DNA from: Odiellus spinosus
Taxonomy: Eukaryota > Arthropoda > Arachnida > Opiliones > Phalangiidae
Reading direction: 5' to 3'
Assembly (NCBI GenBank): GCA_963920705.1
Contig: CAWUCO010000074.1
Location: 1,921,637 to 1,985,636 of the forward strand
Length of the DNA stretch: 64,000 nucleotides
A program made the translations under genes and the position numbers. The notes below the pieces were generated by a model. That model was not told the DNA's origin and did no database searches. It saw nothing but the letters and a program-made list of their open reading frames with translations. Below are positions 34,823-47,500 of this stretch, piece by piece. Within the stretch, counting starts at the first letter, position 1. Each line of letters starts with the position of its first letter.

Positions 34823-35340
34823 TTTTAAAAAAACTGCTAAATTTTTACTTAAAAAAAAAGTTTTTTTTATTCGTATTAAATACTTTTAAACAAGTCATGT
34901 ACTTACTCAAAGGGAGAATGCAACCTAACAAAAATTGGTTTTTATCGATTCCTTATTGTTTAAAAAGGCCTCATCCACTAGTAAAAAAATTTACAAACAA
35001 ATATTAAACTAGAAATAAATTTAAAACTTACCATTAAAATAGGCTTAGCGGGATTCATGGAGATCCTGATTTCATCGCGTATAAAGTCTAGCGACCAATC
35101 GAATGCGACTGTACGTCTCGTGGAGATCTCGTGTAAACGACGGGCCTTCGCTCATTGGTCGCTAGACCTTACACGGAGGAAATTCAGGATCTCAATGAAT
35201 CCCGCGAAGTCTATTTATAAGTTTTATATTTATTTCTATTTTAACATTTGTTTGTAAACTTTTTGCTGCTGGACTAGGTCTATTTAAACTACAAGGAATT
35301 GATTAAAATCAGTTGCATTCTCCCTTTAAGGCAATCATTA
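34823..35340. mobile_element. Fold-back element R, copy 1
   Basis: Inverted arms run from TTTTAAAAAAACTGC (34825) to TTAGCGGGATTCATGGAGAT and back through ATGAATCCCGCGAAG (35200) to TTGCATTCTCCCTTTAA (35330). The centre holds GCGACCAATCGAATGCGACT and its complement. No ORF. Confidence 0.75.
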
Positions 35341-35384
35341 TTTAATTTGAAGCATCTTCCAGTTAAAGAACCATACTTGCGGAA

Positions 35385-35545
35385 AACATTATTTCGGGGC
35401 GGTACCATTTTCCGTCCAGGAACGCAAAAAGTGCAACTCGAATTTTTTTGATTAATATCTATAAAGTTAAAGCTAGGCAAGACCTTTTCAACGATATACT
35501 AGGTTGTTTGGGTATTTGATTCCTAAGTCCTGAAAATGTAATTAA
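35385..35545 (-). repeat. Repeat family Z, reverse fragment
   Basis: Reverse complement of about 160 bp shared with 27680-27850 (GGTACCATTTTCCG, AAAAAGTGCAACTCGA). Confidence 0.75.
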
Positions 35546-36821
35546 AATAAAAAACAAGTTGGGAAACCAAAATGATACCTCCCCGACAACCACGTGATGT
35601 TAACTAACCTAACCTTACCTAAAATATTAAAATTTATGGCATTTGTGGAAGACGAAGATTGAAAGCAAAAAGAAATAATATCTCAATTAAACACTAAATA
35701 TATTAAACCAATAATTCAGATCAAAAATATACTTCTTATCAAGATAAATTTGAATGCAAAAGAATCAAACTTAATTCAAAATAAAATTTTGAGAACCAGA
35801 GTCGGAAAAAAATTTGCTGAATAATGAATTAATTTTAATATAAATGCGTATCGAGTAAAATAAGCAAGGTCAAGGTTCTTCTTTTAAAACCATATAATAA
35901 TTTTGAAGGCTCTAGAATATTTGCAGACCAAGTAACGCCAATAGGCAAAATATTATATCACATTGAACCTATAAGCATTTCTTCAGTATACCAACACAAC
36001 CCTAAATAATTCTCTACTAAAAACCAAACCTAACTAGAGAAAAAAAGGAAAATAAATAAGATATAACCACATAGATTTCAAGATAAATAATCCAGTCCAT
36101 AATTCAGTATTAAAACAAAAAAATCGGAATTAAGACAACTGAAATTAGCAACCTTTGGTAATATGTAAAATAGCCCTTACACGAACAATTTAAGTAAAGC
36201 AAATTATCAAATAAACGCCAAATAAGTCAATTAATTAAAATGAAAAATATTAATCTTACCACTACCAAATAGCGGGCAGAAAACACAGACATCAAGATAA
36301 CATTAGCAAAATAAATTTTCAACACCGGTAATCCTGAGAACTAGATTCTACAAAATCTTCCTGAATAATAAATTTATTTTAATCTAAAAAATATAAAATC
36401 TTAAAAAAAAAATATATATACACAAATAACATATTGATAAACCAATTAAAATTAGATGCGAAAAACATTTAATCTCGATATGAGATTAAATACACAAGGT
36501 CAAGGTTCTTCTTTTAAAACCATATCATAATTTTGACGGTTGTAGAGTATTTGTAGACCAAGTAACGTGAAAAGGCAAAATTTTATATCACATTGAACCT
36601 ATACATGGCTTCAGTATACAACACAACCCTAATAAACCTATCAATAAACAACTAACGCATTGGCTTTCCGTATATCAGGTTAAACTAAAAATTACGATGT
36701 AAAATTTCGCTTATTTGCGCTACATATACTCTACTTGTCTGTACAGAAAGTTTTAAGTAACCTTTTTTTAAGTTAACCTTCTTTGTGGATTGAGACTGAG
36801 TGAAGAATAAAATATATTCTT

Positions 36822-37034
36822 TTAAGGCAGGACAGACCAGAGTAAAATTACACCAAGTTGGGAAACAACGTCATATAACGACAAACTAACTAGAATATTT
36901 TTCAAAATATTTAAGGCCTGGTTCTTCGCGCGACTTTCGTCGATTTGCCGGAAATGGGCGCTTGTCTCATAGCCGCGCCGCCATCTTTTTGCAGTAACAG
37001 GTTGCCAGACTATTTCTAATTTTATTTCCCACAA
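36822..37034 (-). CDS. 70-residue ORF inside T3, uncertain
   Basis: Same ORF as 18815-19027 in T2. No domain recognised; it is probably chance. Confidence 0.15.
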   Translation of the reverse strand: MWEIKLEIVWQPVTAKRWRRGYETSAHFRQIDESRAKNQALNILKNILVSLSLYDVVSQLGVILLWSVLP

Positions 37035-39362
37035 ACCAAATTCAAGTTGTTAGTCCAACACCTCCGATATGATAAAATATAGGAGGCGTTGGTTAGTCTG
37101 TCGCTATATTCACACTACAAAAAGATGGCGGACGATCACGTGACAAAAGTTTTCCCCGCGAAAATTTTCGCGAGGGTCTCTAGACTTCCGGTTTTGGAAA
37201 TCGACCAGGACTATACTGCAAATCCAGCGCTTCTCCTGACACACGCGAAATTTAAACCCTCGCGCGAGTTTCAAGCATATTTGATTTCTCGAACCAAGAA
37301 GGATCAGATAAGGAGAGGAAAAGTGGGAACGGCGCGGCTCCTACTGCGTCGGCCTAAACTCCCACTCTGGGAGAACGGGGGACAGACGGGGGTAGAGATG
37401 CTTCGTGGTAAATTTTTGTCACGTGGGTAAAATGAATCCTTTATGAGACGCGCTAGCTAGCGACCACGTGACAACAGTTTACCTCGAGAATTTCCTATCC
37501 CCCTTTCCACCCGAGTGGGAGGTAGGCTCTTCTCTCTCTAACTCAACGCAGCCCCACTTTTCCTCTCCTTATCTGATCCTTCTTGCTCGAACAACTTCAA
37601 TGTGCATCCGCTTATAGAATTTTTGCAACTTGTCGAGTGTAAACCGGCTCGATCTTTTCGCGGGATCACAGTTGCGAAGTTTGTACAACTTAAAGCAAGT
37701 TCGCAAATCGAACAAGTACTCTAGTGAACTAATTGCAGACCGGAAGTGTGTGGCGGCTTATTGAACTTGCCTACCCTAATTACCGTATAGCCTATCCTAG
37801 TAGTAGGAATGGGGCTGCTATTGAGTAGTTGTCCATTTATTAAAGTCTGGGTCTATACTCTATAGCACATCCTAGTCGCGGGACTCAAATACATTTATAA
37901 ATAAAGTAGAGATTAGGATTTTAAGTATAATTGAGCACTTGGTGTAGGATGTCCAACTTGATCGTATTTTTTTTTTCCCCTATTGTAAAGTCATACTTGC
38001 CTTACAGTCTAAGAATTGCGAATCAAGTCGCCGAAAAATAGGTACTTGCAAAGGGTTCTTGCAAGAAGTACGTGCCTTATTTAAACACACTACTCAAAAT
38101 ATGTGATAATAGGTGCGTTTTACCACCGCCTTAGCAACCAAGAGCCGTTGCCGAATCAATGAGGCAACACCGCTAGCGTGAAAGCCTAACGTGAACCTCC
38201 CCTCGCCCTACACAAGGTTATCATTGAGTGGGAAAAATGATAATCTCGCTTATTTATACCCCGAGAAGCGATGCTTATACAAAGTTAAAAAAAATCTATC
38301 TAGTCTACTTTTTAACCAAAAATAGATAAAAAACAAAAGTATACAAATTGGTCTATAATGTTATTTAAATTCTTCAGTCCACCCCGAGTTTGCAGAAAGC
38401 CAAAACCTATACTGCCCGTTATACCTCTGCTTTTTTTACTAAATGATATATGGAAAATAGCTTAGCGCTTGCTGTCAACTCAAGCTGGTATTAGTATAGA
38501 AATTGGCTTAAATTTTTCAATCCACCCCGAGTTTGCAGCAAGCCTAAGCCTATACGGCCCTTTATACCTTTGCTATTTTAACTAAATGATATATGAAAAA
38601 TAGCTTAGCGCGTGCTGTCAACTCAAGCTGCTATTAAACGGTCAAATATTTGGAGAATTTCTTAAATATCTTCAAAACTATCGCCAATTTAAAATGTAAT
38701 TTTCAGCTACATTATTAATAAGATTAAGAGATATAATTATAATATTTTGAATTATATTTTAAATTAATATTATGTTTCAATTCACTAAAAGATATCACGC
38801 CATAATGCTACAATGTACTATACTTCCAAAGAGACTATATAAGCTAATCGAATGCCATTATACAGTATCCGATTGTGATAAGATCTGGTGGACATCCCAC
38901 CTTATCAATGCTCAGACGTTTATCGTAACCCTGAGTGCTCACGTGTCGGCCAATTTACCCTTGGGGGGCGATGTTTGGAGAGTGGAAGGTCGATGTGGAC
39001 CATATTAGTGAGGGACGCCTCGCTAGAATGGCCCGCTGAGATCGGACACTGGAGGTTGGACCTTGATGTGGGGATGGTCGGAGGTGATTATAACAGTGGG
39101 AGACGTCCCATTGCGTAAAGTGGATGGTGGAAGGTGATAATATGCAATTGGAGACGTCCTGCTGCATATCATTGCACAACACTTGAAACTTAATGTGGCA
39201 GCCACGCTTAAAGGAGGTAATTCCGTTGTACGGGATTGAACGTTAAGCTGGCATGTAATGTCTCTAGACTTTTTGCTCTACGAGCTAGGTCACGTGATAT
39301 CCGCGTACACAAGATATCCGGTTACACAGGAAGTGACACACACAGACACGACCAGTGTAAAA

Positions 39363-39394
39363 CCTCCCCCTGAACTAAAGTTCAGTCGGGGAGG
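39363..39394 (+). other. T3 terminal hairpin
   Basis: CCTCCCCCTGAAC / GTTCAGTCGGGGAGG around TAAA. Confidence 0.8.
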
Positions 39395-39479
39395 TAAAAA
39401 CTGAATTTTTTTACTTAAAAAATTTATATTTGTATTAAATCATTTTAAACAATTCTTGTACTTGTTTAAGGCAATCTTT

Positions 39480-39960
39480 GTTTAATTTGAAGCTTCTTCC
39501 AGAAGCGCTAGAAGGCTGAGGCTCAGGTAATATACATAGAATGTCATTAAGGGGTACATAACACTCATCATTTTTTTCCGACCGAGTGAAAAAGTTTGTT
39601 GTGGCCACTTTGCAAGAAGAAAACGATTATCTCTTGAAATTGAGGGGGCAGACACACGCGAACTCTTTGCGCTATCGAAGCTGAACTCAGAGTTCATAAG
39701 AGTTCGAACTTAATGCACTGTGAAAGCTGAACTCAGAGTTCATAAGAGTTCGAACTTAATGCACTGTGAAAGCTGAACTCAGGTGTACAGCGAATTTCAG
39801 AGTCTCGGACCCTCGCTTGAAATTTGTGGTGAACGACACTTTTTCAAACTTTCTCACTTGGCCTGAAAAAAAATATGAGTGTTATGTACCTCCTAATGAC
39901 ATTCTATATGTTACCTGAGCCTCCGCCTTCTAACACTTTTGGAAGAGTGCTTCAAATTAA
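39480..39960. repeat. Fold-back with internal 46-bp tandem repeat
   Basis: Arms at about 39480-39600 and 39840-39965 pair (GAAGGCTGAGGCTCAGGTAA / complement; GGGGTACATAACACTCAT / complement). Between them AGCTGAACTCAGAGTTCATA... repeats every ~46 bp, about 2.5 copies. Confidence 0.75.
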
Positions 39961-39964
39961 ACAA

Positions 39965-40576
39965 TTGTCTTAAAGCGAGAATGCAACCTAATAGCAAGTG
40001 TTTTTTTTATCAATGCCTTATCGTTTAAATAGGCCTAATCCACCAATAAGAAGTCTACAAAACAAATATTAAACTAGAAATAAATTTAAAACTTACTCGG
40101 AAAATACCCTTAGCGGGATTCGCAATAAGTCGCAAGATGACTTAGCCCTCAATCAAAAAAGACTTAAAATATTTTACTAACGAATAAATTTGAAATTTGA
40201 ATTTTATTCATGGAGATCCTGAATTGCCTCTGGGTAAGGTGTAGCGACCAATGAAGTCTCGTCGTTCACGCGATTAATCCACGAGACGTACAATTGCATT
40301 CGATTGGTCACTAGACCTTATTAGCGAGGAAATCAGGATCTCCATGAATCCTGCTAAGCCTATTTTAATGGTAAGTTTAAAATTTATTTCTAGTTTAACA
40401 TTTGTTCGTAAATTTTTTCAATAGTGGATGAGGCCTATTTAAACAATAAGGAATCGATAAAAACCAATTTTTGTTAGGTTGCATTCTCCGTTTGAGCAAG
40501 TACAAGACTTGTTTAAAAGTATTTAATACGAATAAAAAAAACTTTTTTTAAGTAAAAATTTAGCAGTTTTTTTAAA
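39965..40576. mobile_element. Fold-back element R, copy 2
   Basis: Same arms and centre as 34823-35340, with an extra ~70 bp in the left half (40105-40200). Ends AGCAGTTTTTTTAAAATTACG, joining family Z. Confidence 0.75.
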
Positions 40577-41070
40577 ATTACGTTTTCAGGACTTAGGAAT
40601 ACCCCAACAAGGTTGTATATCGTTGGAAAGGTCTTGCCAAGACTCAAATTTATAGACATTAATAAAAAAAATTGAGTTGCACTTTTTGTGCTACTTACCG
40701 AAAAATGGTACCGTCGAAAGAATTTTTTCCGCTAATATGGTTCTGTAACTCAAGAGTCAAAATAGGTACCTCACTTTTGAGTAGCTAAACGTTTTTGGCA
40801 GCCTATATTACATATAATTTCCAAGTTTGATTGAATTCGGTCAGAAATTATGGTAGTTATTGGATATTTTCCAAAAGATAACAAAAGGAGCTTCAAGATA
40901 GACGATTTTTCTGGGGTGTTGTATAATTTTCCATTAAAAAAAGTTTCCAATATTTTTCAGAGATAACTTAGATTTGGTTTTTATATAGGTAAAGTACCAT
41001 CTGTACCAATTTTAATCAAAATCGGCCGATCCATGGTATTCTGACTGGTCGTTTCTGCATGGAATGACCC
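40573..41070 (+). repeat. Repeat family Z, copy 2
   Basis: Parallel to 27671-28190 along its length, including GGAATGACCCA at the end. Confidence 0.8.
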
Positions 41071-43560
41071 ACTTGCCCTTTAAAAGTGCTCAGTTAAACA
41101 TTTAATTTAAAATTCTGGACAAATTATTCGTTTTTTAATACATGACTAAACCCATTGAAAGGATGAAGTGCAGCCAAATATTTAACTTCAAATAAGCCTT
41201 GGCTAGATTTTTGTTGCTAGAGGCAATAATCGGTCTAGATTTCATTAAAACATCTAAGCGAACTGGAGGGATGAAGAGAAGCCGCATTATTAACAATTTT
41301 CATCTAAGCCTTGTCTAGTTTTGGGTGGCACAGATTTAAAGAGGCAATAACAGGTCTAGATTACATAAAAGCCCGTAACTCCACCAGAAAGGCGAAGTGC
41401 AGTCAAATATATAAGCAGTTTCATCTAAGCCTTGCCTAGTGTGAGGTTCCTAGGCTTGAAAAATTCAAGAGGTTCGAAAGTTCAAATTCTGCGTTTGAAT
41501 CCAAACTTCTGCGTTTTAACTCTTACAGAGGTTACGCAAATCACACATCATTTGGCTACTTTCATTTTAGTTTAAACATCTCGACACAAGCAGACATCAA
41601 TTTAGACAATTTTTGTGTTAAATTATTATCAAATAGTGATTATTTTTCACTTTGGTCAAAATACTAAATTGTTTCTTAATAGACCTATCTTCATATTCTG
41701 GGGAAAAGACCCTTTCACATGGGGCAGATGTATGAAAATATTTTTGAAAGACTTCTTCAAAGATGACAGCAGTAGCAAATAAATTTTAGCCAATCGCGTC
41801 GCCCTTAGAAATTTCGGAACAACATGGCGGCTGGAGTACCAGAAGGGTTAATTTTCCCCATAGTAGGGTATTAAATCCATTAGAAACGTTCCAATGTTTT
41901 CCGAAAATGATGTAAAATATTACTATGAGAAACGGAATAATACCCAAGAAAAAAGCACATCATGACTTTTACTGACAAGTAAGCCTTGGCGTTTCACATT
42001 AATGATTGTGATCCAAGGCTTAAATACGCGTTACTGCATTATTATATCAATTATAATCAGGTACTTTCAATTACTAATTGTCCAACTAATAAAGTACAAA
42101 AATCCTAAATTAGGCAAATAATAATGGCTACTATATTTTTAAACGTTTAAGAACGTCTTAAATCGCTCCGAGCAGTCTTCGAGATCACTAACTTATTCCC
42201 ACGAAACTTCGCCACTCAGCATTGAGGCATGATATCAACGCCACCTGGCCCCAAGCAAAAATATAATATTTTATACTGCCCCCGAGGTTCATCTTCTCTG
42301 TATGGTACATGAAGATAGGTGTATTGGGTGCAGAAGAAAGGCATTTTCTTCGTTAGAACTGATCTCATTTTAACTATCATACACAGTTTAAAATTGTCAT
42401 AATTATTTTATGAGACTTGCCCTTCAAAAATATTTTTTGCTCAATTGGAAAATTTGAACACTTAATCTTACGTTAAAAATTATTTATTTTAAAAGTTTCG
42501 GGAAACTTTAGCTATTTCCGTTTGTTCCCATTAGTAAGTTATAACGCCAAAATTAACCTAAAATACAATCTACGTATTAAATGCTTTAAGGTTTTTATTT
42601 CCTTCAACGAACCTTTAAAAATGTTTCGCGATACTTATTTGGGTAAAGGCCCTACTTACAACATTAAAGAAAATGTGGTTGCGAACATCAAACCGATCAA
42701 TGTTAGAGTCAAAGAATGAAAAATGTACATAAATTAGAAGGCAAAATTACTTATTGTATAAAAAAAATGTATTCATTATACCAACTCTTTAGCTACTAGA
42801 AAGTGTAAGGCATGAAAATATATATATTTTTTTCTCTCGTTAGGGCTACTACTATAGAAATAGGCCTATACAACATTAGGATATTTTCATCGTAGTCAGA
42901 TATCTCAGTACCATTAGAAACCAATTCTAGAAAGCAAAATAATTGATAAATAGAGATCAAACAATGAACAGGACTTTGCATGCTCCGATTACGGGGTATG
43001 AAATACAATTAAGTGTACCATTATTTGGCATCGACGATTGCAATGCAGTTTCTAACAGCAAAATAAAGAACAGCTAAACTGAAAATCACGAACTTCTGAA
43101 CTTCACCTTCGTGCACAGGTGGGACTTAATCGAAGCTCTTCGCGAAGCACTTTTTGACGATGCGCTTAGCTAGCCTTCCACCGTAAATACACCCAGCGAA
43201 GCACTTCCGCCACTGCATTCGTATAAATAATTTTAATAGGCCCTTTTTATATTCATAATTGGAATAAATAAACCATAAAGAAAAACTTTCTGGCTATTAA
43301 AGCAAGCTTGGCGGTGGCATCATTTGAGACCAAGGCTTATCTGTTACAAGCTTCGGAAACATACTTCTAGCAGATTTTGTCATTTTTTGCTGTAAAGCTT
43401 GGGTTCCTAATGATAAAAAAGGCTAGGAAAATGTTGCGAGGTCTAATCGTACGCTCTTCATATTCAAAAACCTTGTTTCCTTTTTTTATTGAAAGGTAAA
43501 CATGTCTAAATCAATAGACAATGAGAGCAGACGCCTGAACCACCCACCCCATTATTTATT
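41071..43560. other. Unassigned AT-rich DNA
   Basis: 41090-41450 has a loose ~110-bp repeat (AAGTGCAGCCAAATAT, TAAGCCTTG.CTAG). The remainder, including small frames at 42522 and 42796, shows no family I know. Confidence 0.4.
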
Positions 43561-43564
43561 TTAA

Positions 43565-43850
43565 GACTAATTTCATAATTTTACACCGATTAGTTCGCCT
43601 ACAATCTATTTATAAAAACGCAAAATGGTTAAGGAGGAGAAACTAAGTCATTTACGTTCAATACCATTAGCCTCCAAAGCACGCGCTTCGGTGTGTGATT
43701 TAAAATGCTATGGGAAACCTAAGCCTAATTTATCAAATTAGGCTTAGGTTTTACGAATCAATTTTTCCGCCTTAATTTCTCTCCGTTTTCATAAATAGAC
43801 TGTGGGCCAACTAATCGGTGAATAATTATAAAATTTTTGTTATAGCTTTC
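43565..43850. mobile_element. Fold-back (MITE-like) element
   Basis: Outer arms CACCGATTAGTT...CTATTTATAAAAACG pair with 43795-43830. The centre is the perfect hairpin AAACCTAAGCCTAATTT / AAATTAGGCTTAGGTTT with a 3-nt loop at 43715-43752. Confidence 0.7.
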
Positions 43851-44229
43851 CTGTAGGCATTGGCCTTTAGTTCTCACATAATCAGCTATTTATTAACTTA
43901 TATTATTATAATGCCTACTTATCTAAAGAATACTAGGTTTAAGAACCTTAATCCAAAAAGAATACTAATCTACTAATTTATACGACTAGTTCCAGACACA
44001 CTACATATCATGATAATTATCGGATAATCCAACTTCTCATTGAGTCTCTTTCGAGTTCAAACACGTATAGGGCTGTATTTCAGCAATTATTGTTTCTTAC
44101 ATCTTAAATGTTAGATAATATTATAATTAAAGATCTATTTAATAGTAGTAAAAATACCGACAAGTGTTTTCCTTGAAACTCTTATCAGGAAACGCGAATC
44201 AAAACCTACTTCTTAACATTATTTTCTTT

Positions 44230-44800
44230 GGCGAGGGTAAATTTAATCGTAAAACTGCCCCGGCTGCTCTCGGTTTCAGGGAACCCGGGCAAAATTATGG
44301 GAGGCTAAGTGCCCGGGTTCCCGCCACCAGCCAACCCAGGCACATTTAGCCTCTTCAGGCTATTTTCGCCTGGATCAAAATATATCCATATTTCATTTTT
44401 CTTTTAAACTGAAACCCCTTCAACCAATCGTATAATACTAAGTCTTCCAGCGAACAATTTCTATTTCGAGCGGGGTTTCATGAAATTATAACTGCGTGTT
44501 ATATATATTTGGGTCCCAGGCACCAATAGCCTGAAAGAGGTTCGCGCCACCAGCCAACCCAGGCTACTTTCGCCCGGATCAAAATAGATACACATTTCAT
44601 TTTTCTTTTAAATTGAAACCCCTTCAACCAATCGTATAATACTAAGCCTTCCAGCGAACAGGACCCAAATTTATATAACACTCGAAATAGAGCGTACCAA
44701 AAGGATTTTGTTCGCTGGAAGACTGAGTATTATACGATTGGTTGAACGGGTTTCAATTTAAAAGAAAAATGAAATGTGGATCTATTTTGATTTTGAAAAT
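44230..44800. repeat. Three-copy repeat, two direct and one inverted
   Basis: An ~85-bp unit (CATTTCATTTTTCTTTTAAA then CCTTCAACCAATCGTATAAT then CCAGCGAACA) lies at 44390-44455 and 44595-44660 forward and 44710-44780 reversed. Each forward copy has CGCCACCAGCCAACCCAGGC before it. Confidence 0.75.
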
Positions 44801-45584
44801 CATTTGGATATAATAAAATGCGAAGTCTAGAGGAATTGGTAACAATTAGAAGTTTAAGATGATTAAGAGTTAGCGGTTGTCATTGGTTATATAATAAAGA
44901 TAATAGAATAATTAGTATATGAAATAAAGGTACGAATCAGGTAAACTATTAATATAATTATTTTATTGATGCACTTTACTTTTAATTAATCGCATTCATT
45001 TGGCTTAGCATCGACCCATTGCCACATGAGCTGATTGGCATCATGAAACAGAAAAAAAAGTGGCGTAAAGTTTATATATAATAGTACAAAAAAATATATT
45101 CCATATTCTAGGGGCGTAGGAACGTTTTTCAGATTGGGGGGGGGGGGGAAATCCGCGAATGTGATAAATTTTTTTTGGTTCCTACAATGAAATTTAATTT
45201 TCAAATTCATACATATGATTTTTTTACACTAAAAGGTATTTTCATTTTTCAAATAGATACGTCCTAGTCCTACCCACAAGTACTGTACAACCCCAAGTAT
45301 TGAATAATATTATTCAAATAATTCACTAGAGTCAAGACAGCAACTACATTTTTAAAAAGAAAGTTTATTATATAAACGTTTAGGGATGTATTTTGTTATT
45401 TTTGTAACTCGGAGGAAAGGAGATCAACGTTAATTATAACGCAAAGGTAATATATTATTATAATATTTAGAAAATATCCCTTAAAGGGATCTTCTCCCAA
45501 TTCCTACGAAAGGAAAATAAATTAGAAAATAAGAAAAAAGAAAATAAATAGAAAGCCCTCAAATATTTTCCCCGGCTACACGTT
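44801..45584. other. No recognised feature
   Basis: AT-rich, with an 11-G run near 45136. Only chance frames. Confidence 0.4.
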
Positions 45585-46063
45585 GTAACCGTTTTACAAT
45601 TTTATAACAGTAAGACTAAGGTTTAGGGTTCTCGATCTATTGAGTGAATGAAGATTCACCGTGGAATTAATAGAACTAAGGCTTCAGAGAATTTGGTTCA
45701 ATGGTTTTATTTATCGCAAAAAATCGTATTACAAAAGTTCTTACCCTGATTCCAGGTTAGGATATATGGATAGTAAAACCAACTTTATACAAAAATCTGA
45801 TGAACTTATGCAAATGATACAGATTACAAACGAAGGTAGTTTCTTTACTGCCTGAAGGAGGAAGACTGAACTCGAGGAGATCCAAAAGAAAAACTAACAA
45901 TGTGCGGTTTGGCGTCTCACGCTCGAAATTTTTCGAGCGTGAGACGCCAAACCTCGCGTTCAGTTCTCCCTACCGAGGAGATCGTTCATCAACAAAAAAA
46001 AAAAAGGTATATCATTATGCTCCAACGGGTGCAACGTTTTATACAGTATAAGAGATTAGATTC
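45585..46063 (-). repeat. Gypsy LTR (left)
   Basis: TGTAACCGTTTTACAATTTT ... GAGATTAGATTC, matching 53831-54297. It differs by an extra inverted stretch: GGTTTGGCGTCTCACGCTCG and its complement face each other at 45904-45955, while the right LTR has one arm only. Confidence 0.85.
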
Positions 46064-46584
46064 GAACAAGTTGGGAAACCAAAATAATACCTCCCCGAGT
46101 GTAACGAATTTCAAAATTCATCAGCTTGAAAAAAAAATCCATAAAAATATTATATCATACGGTTATAGTTTTTTGTAACCTTGGGAAATAAGTAATAAGA
46201 CGCAGGGTACATTTTGTTGGGTAGCCGCTGACTAAAAAAGTGCTAGACAATATACTTTTATAAAACAGTGTCGGCGAAAATTTTAAACTGCAAATCTGCT
46301 ACATTTTCCCTATATATCGTATCGATCCGCCTCTACTTTGCCAATTGTGAACATTCTCATTGCGTAAGAATAAAGATATAATGTATGCAAATTCTGATTT
46401 TGAAATCACGATTACCAATTATCGAGCTCTGGTATTTTACTTTCTCAGAAACTGACAATTTTCTTATTCGTGCGGAAACAATTATATTTTTCGCTAGAAA
46501 CTCTCGCTATACGCGTTCACGTGACAAATTGCAAACATTGTCGATCCCCAATCTCTCTAATTCGTGTGCTAATTGTTAAGCCGA

Positions 46585-46702
46585 CTGCACACAGACACAT
46601 TTTTCGAGCGTTTCAAGCTCGTGCGGTCATTGAAGTACTATTCGCCTGTTTCAAGCTCGCGCACGAATTTGAAACGCGCGAAAAATGTGTCTGAGTGCAT
46701 CC
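46585..46702. repeat. Imperfect palindrome inside T4
   Basis: CACACAGACACATTTTTCGA...CGTTTCAAGCTCG pairs with GAAACGCGCGAAAAATGTGTCTGAGTGCA. Confidence 0.65.
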
Positions 46703-47009
46703 ACCTCCGCCTTAAACTGCAAATCCATCGTTTCAAGGCTAGAAACCCCTGGGTGATTTTCTTCTTATAGGAGTCTATCTTAAATAATTGATTGTTCAAA
46801 ACTCAAATTGGGGCTCTAAGTCCCTTGATCATTAAATGGTAGCCAATATTGGTCTTCAATTATTGTTAGTACATGTACTCGGCCGGTTATTCTAGTTGCA
46901 GACCAAAAGTTTGTGGCCGCTTATTCAACTTGCGGATCTCAATTACCGTGTCGTGACTCGTCTATCTTATTAATCAATATCTCTTCATTATCTTCGGCTT
47001 ATAATCAGG

Positions 47010-47081
47010 TCCGATATGGTCTAGGGTAAAAGACATCTGGCTTCCACCCAGAATGCGCGGGTTCGATTCCCGGTATTGGTC
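47010..47081 (+). tRNA. tRNA-like unit 1 (anticodon-loop TCC)
   Basis: A 72-nt near-cloverleaf: acceptor TCCGATA/TATTGGT (6 of 7 pairs counting G-T), D stem GTC/GAC, perfect anticodon stem TCTGG/CCAGA with loop CTTCCAC, T stem 4 of 5. Box B GGTTCGATTCC is perfect. The backbone resembles tRNA-Glu, while the loop would read Gly. It lies in a transposon-borne array, so it is probably a tRNA-derived repeat rather than a working tRNA. Confidence 0.45.
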
Positions 47082-47145
47082 CAGCTATTCCTCTAATTAA
47101 AATTTTTACTAAAAAATATTTTCTTAATTATCTACGAGTAGTAGG

Positions 47146-47500
47146 CACAGCTGATATAGTCTAGGGGCAAAGATATCGGGCTTACACCCAAAACGCCCGG
47201 GTTCGATTCCCGAAGGGATTTAATATTTTTAAAATTGTATTGACAAATATTTTCTTCATTATCTTAGAGTAGTAATCACATCCGATTTGGTCTAGAGGCA
47301 AGGATATCTGGCTTACACCCATAATGCCTGGGTTCGATTTCTGGTATCGGCGTAGGAATTTTAAATTTTTAAAATTATATTGACAAATATTTTCTTTATT
47401 ATCTTCGTGTAATAAGCTAGTCCGTCGTCCGATATGGTCTAGGGTAAAGGACATCTGGCTTCCACCCAGAATGCGCGGGTTCTTTTCCAGCGATCGTAGC
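47146..47500 (+). repeat. Three further tRNA-like units in tandem
   Basis: Units begin near 47146, 47278 and 47427, spaced 132-149 bp. Each has GGTCTAG/AGTCTAG, a GGCTTACACCCA or GGCTTCCACCCA anticodon region, GGGTTC and a spacer rich in TTGACAAATATTTTCTTCAT. Stems are less complete than in unit 1. Confidence 0.6.

Larger units (their letters stand above)
35554..39399 (+). mobile_element. T-family transposon, full copy T3
   Basis: Begins ACAAGTTGGGAAACC and ATACCTCCCCGACAACCACG; ends with the hairpin and GGAGGTAAAAA. It matches T2 in reverse over the full length at about 97-99% by eye. Differences are a 30-bp palindrome (GATAAG...CTTATC) at about 38877 and about 40 bp missing near 39115. It lies inside repeat R/Z DNA. 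Confidence 0.85.

Noticed and set aside
47146-47220. Second tRNA-like unit as a functional tRNA
   Set aside because: The anticodon stem has several mismatches and the acceptor 3' side does not pair.
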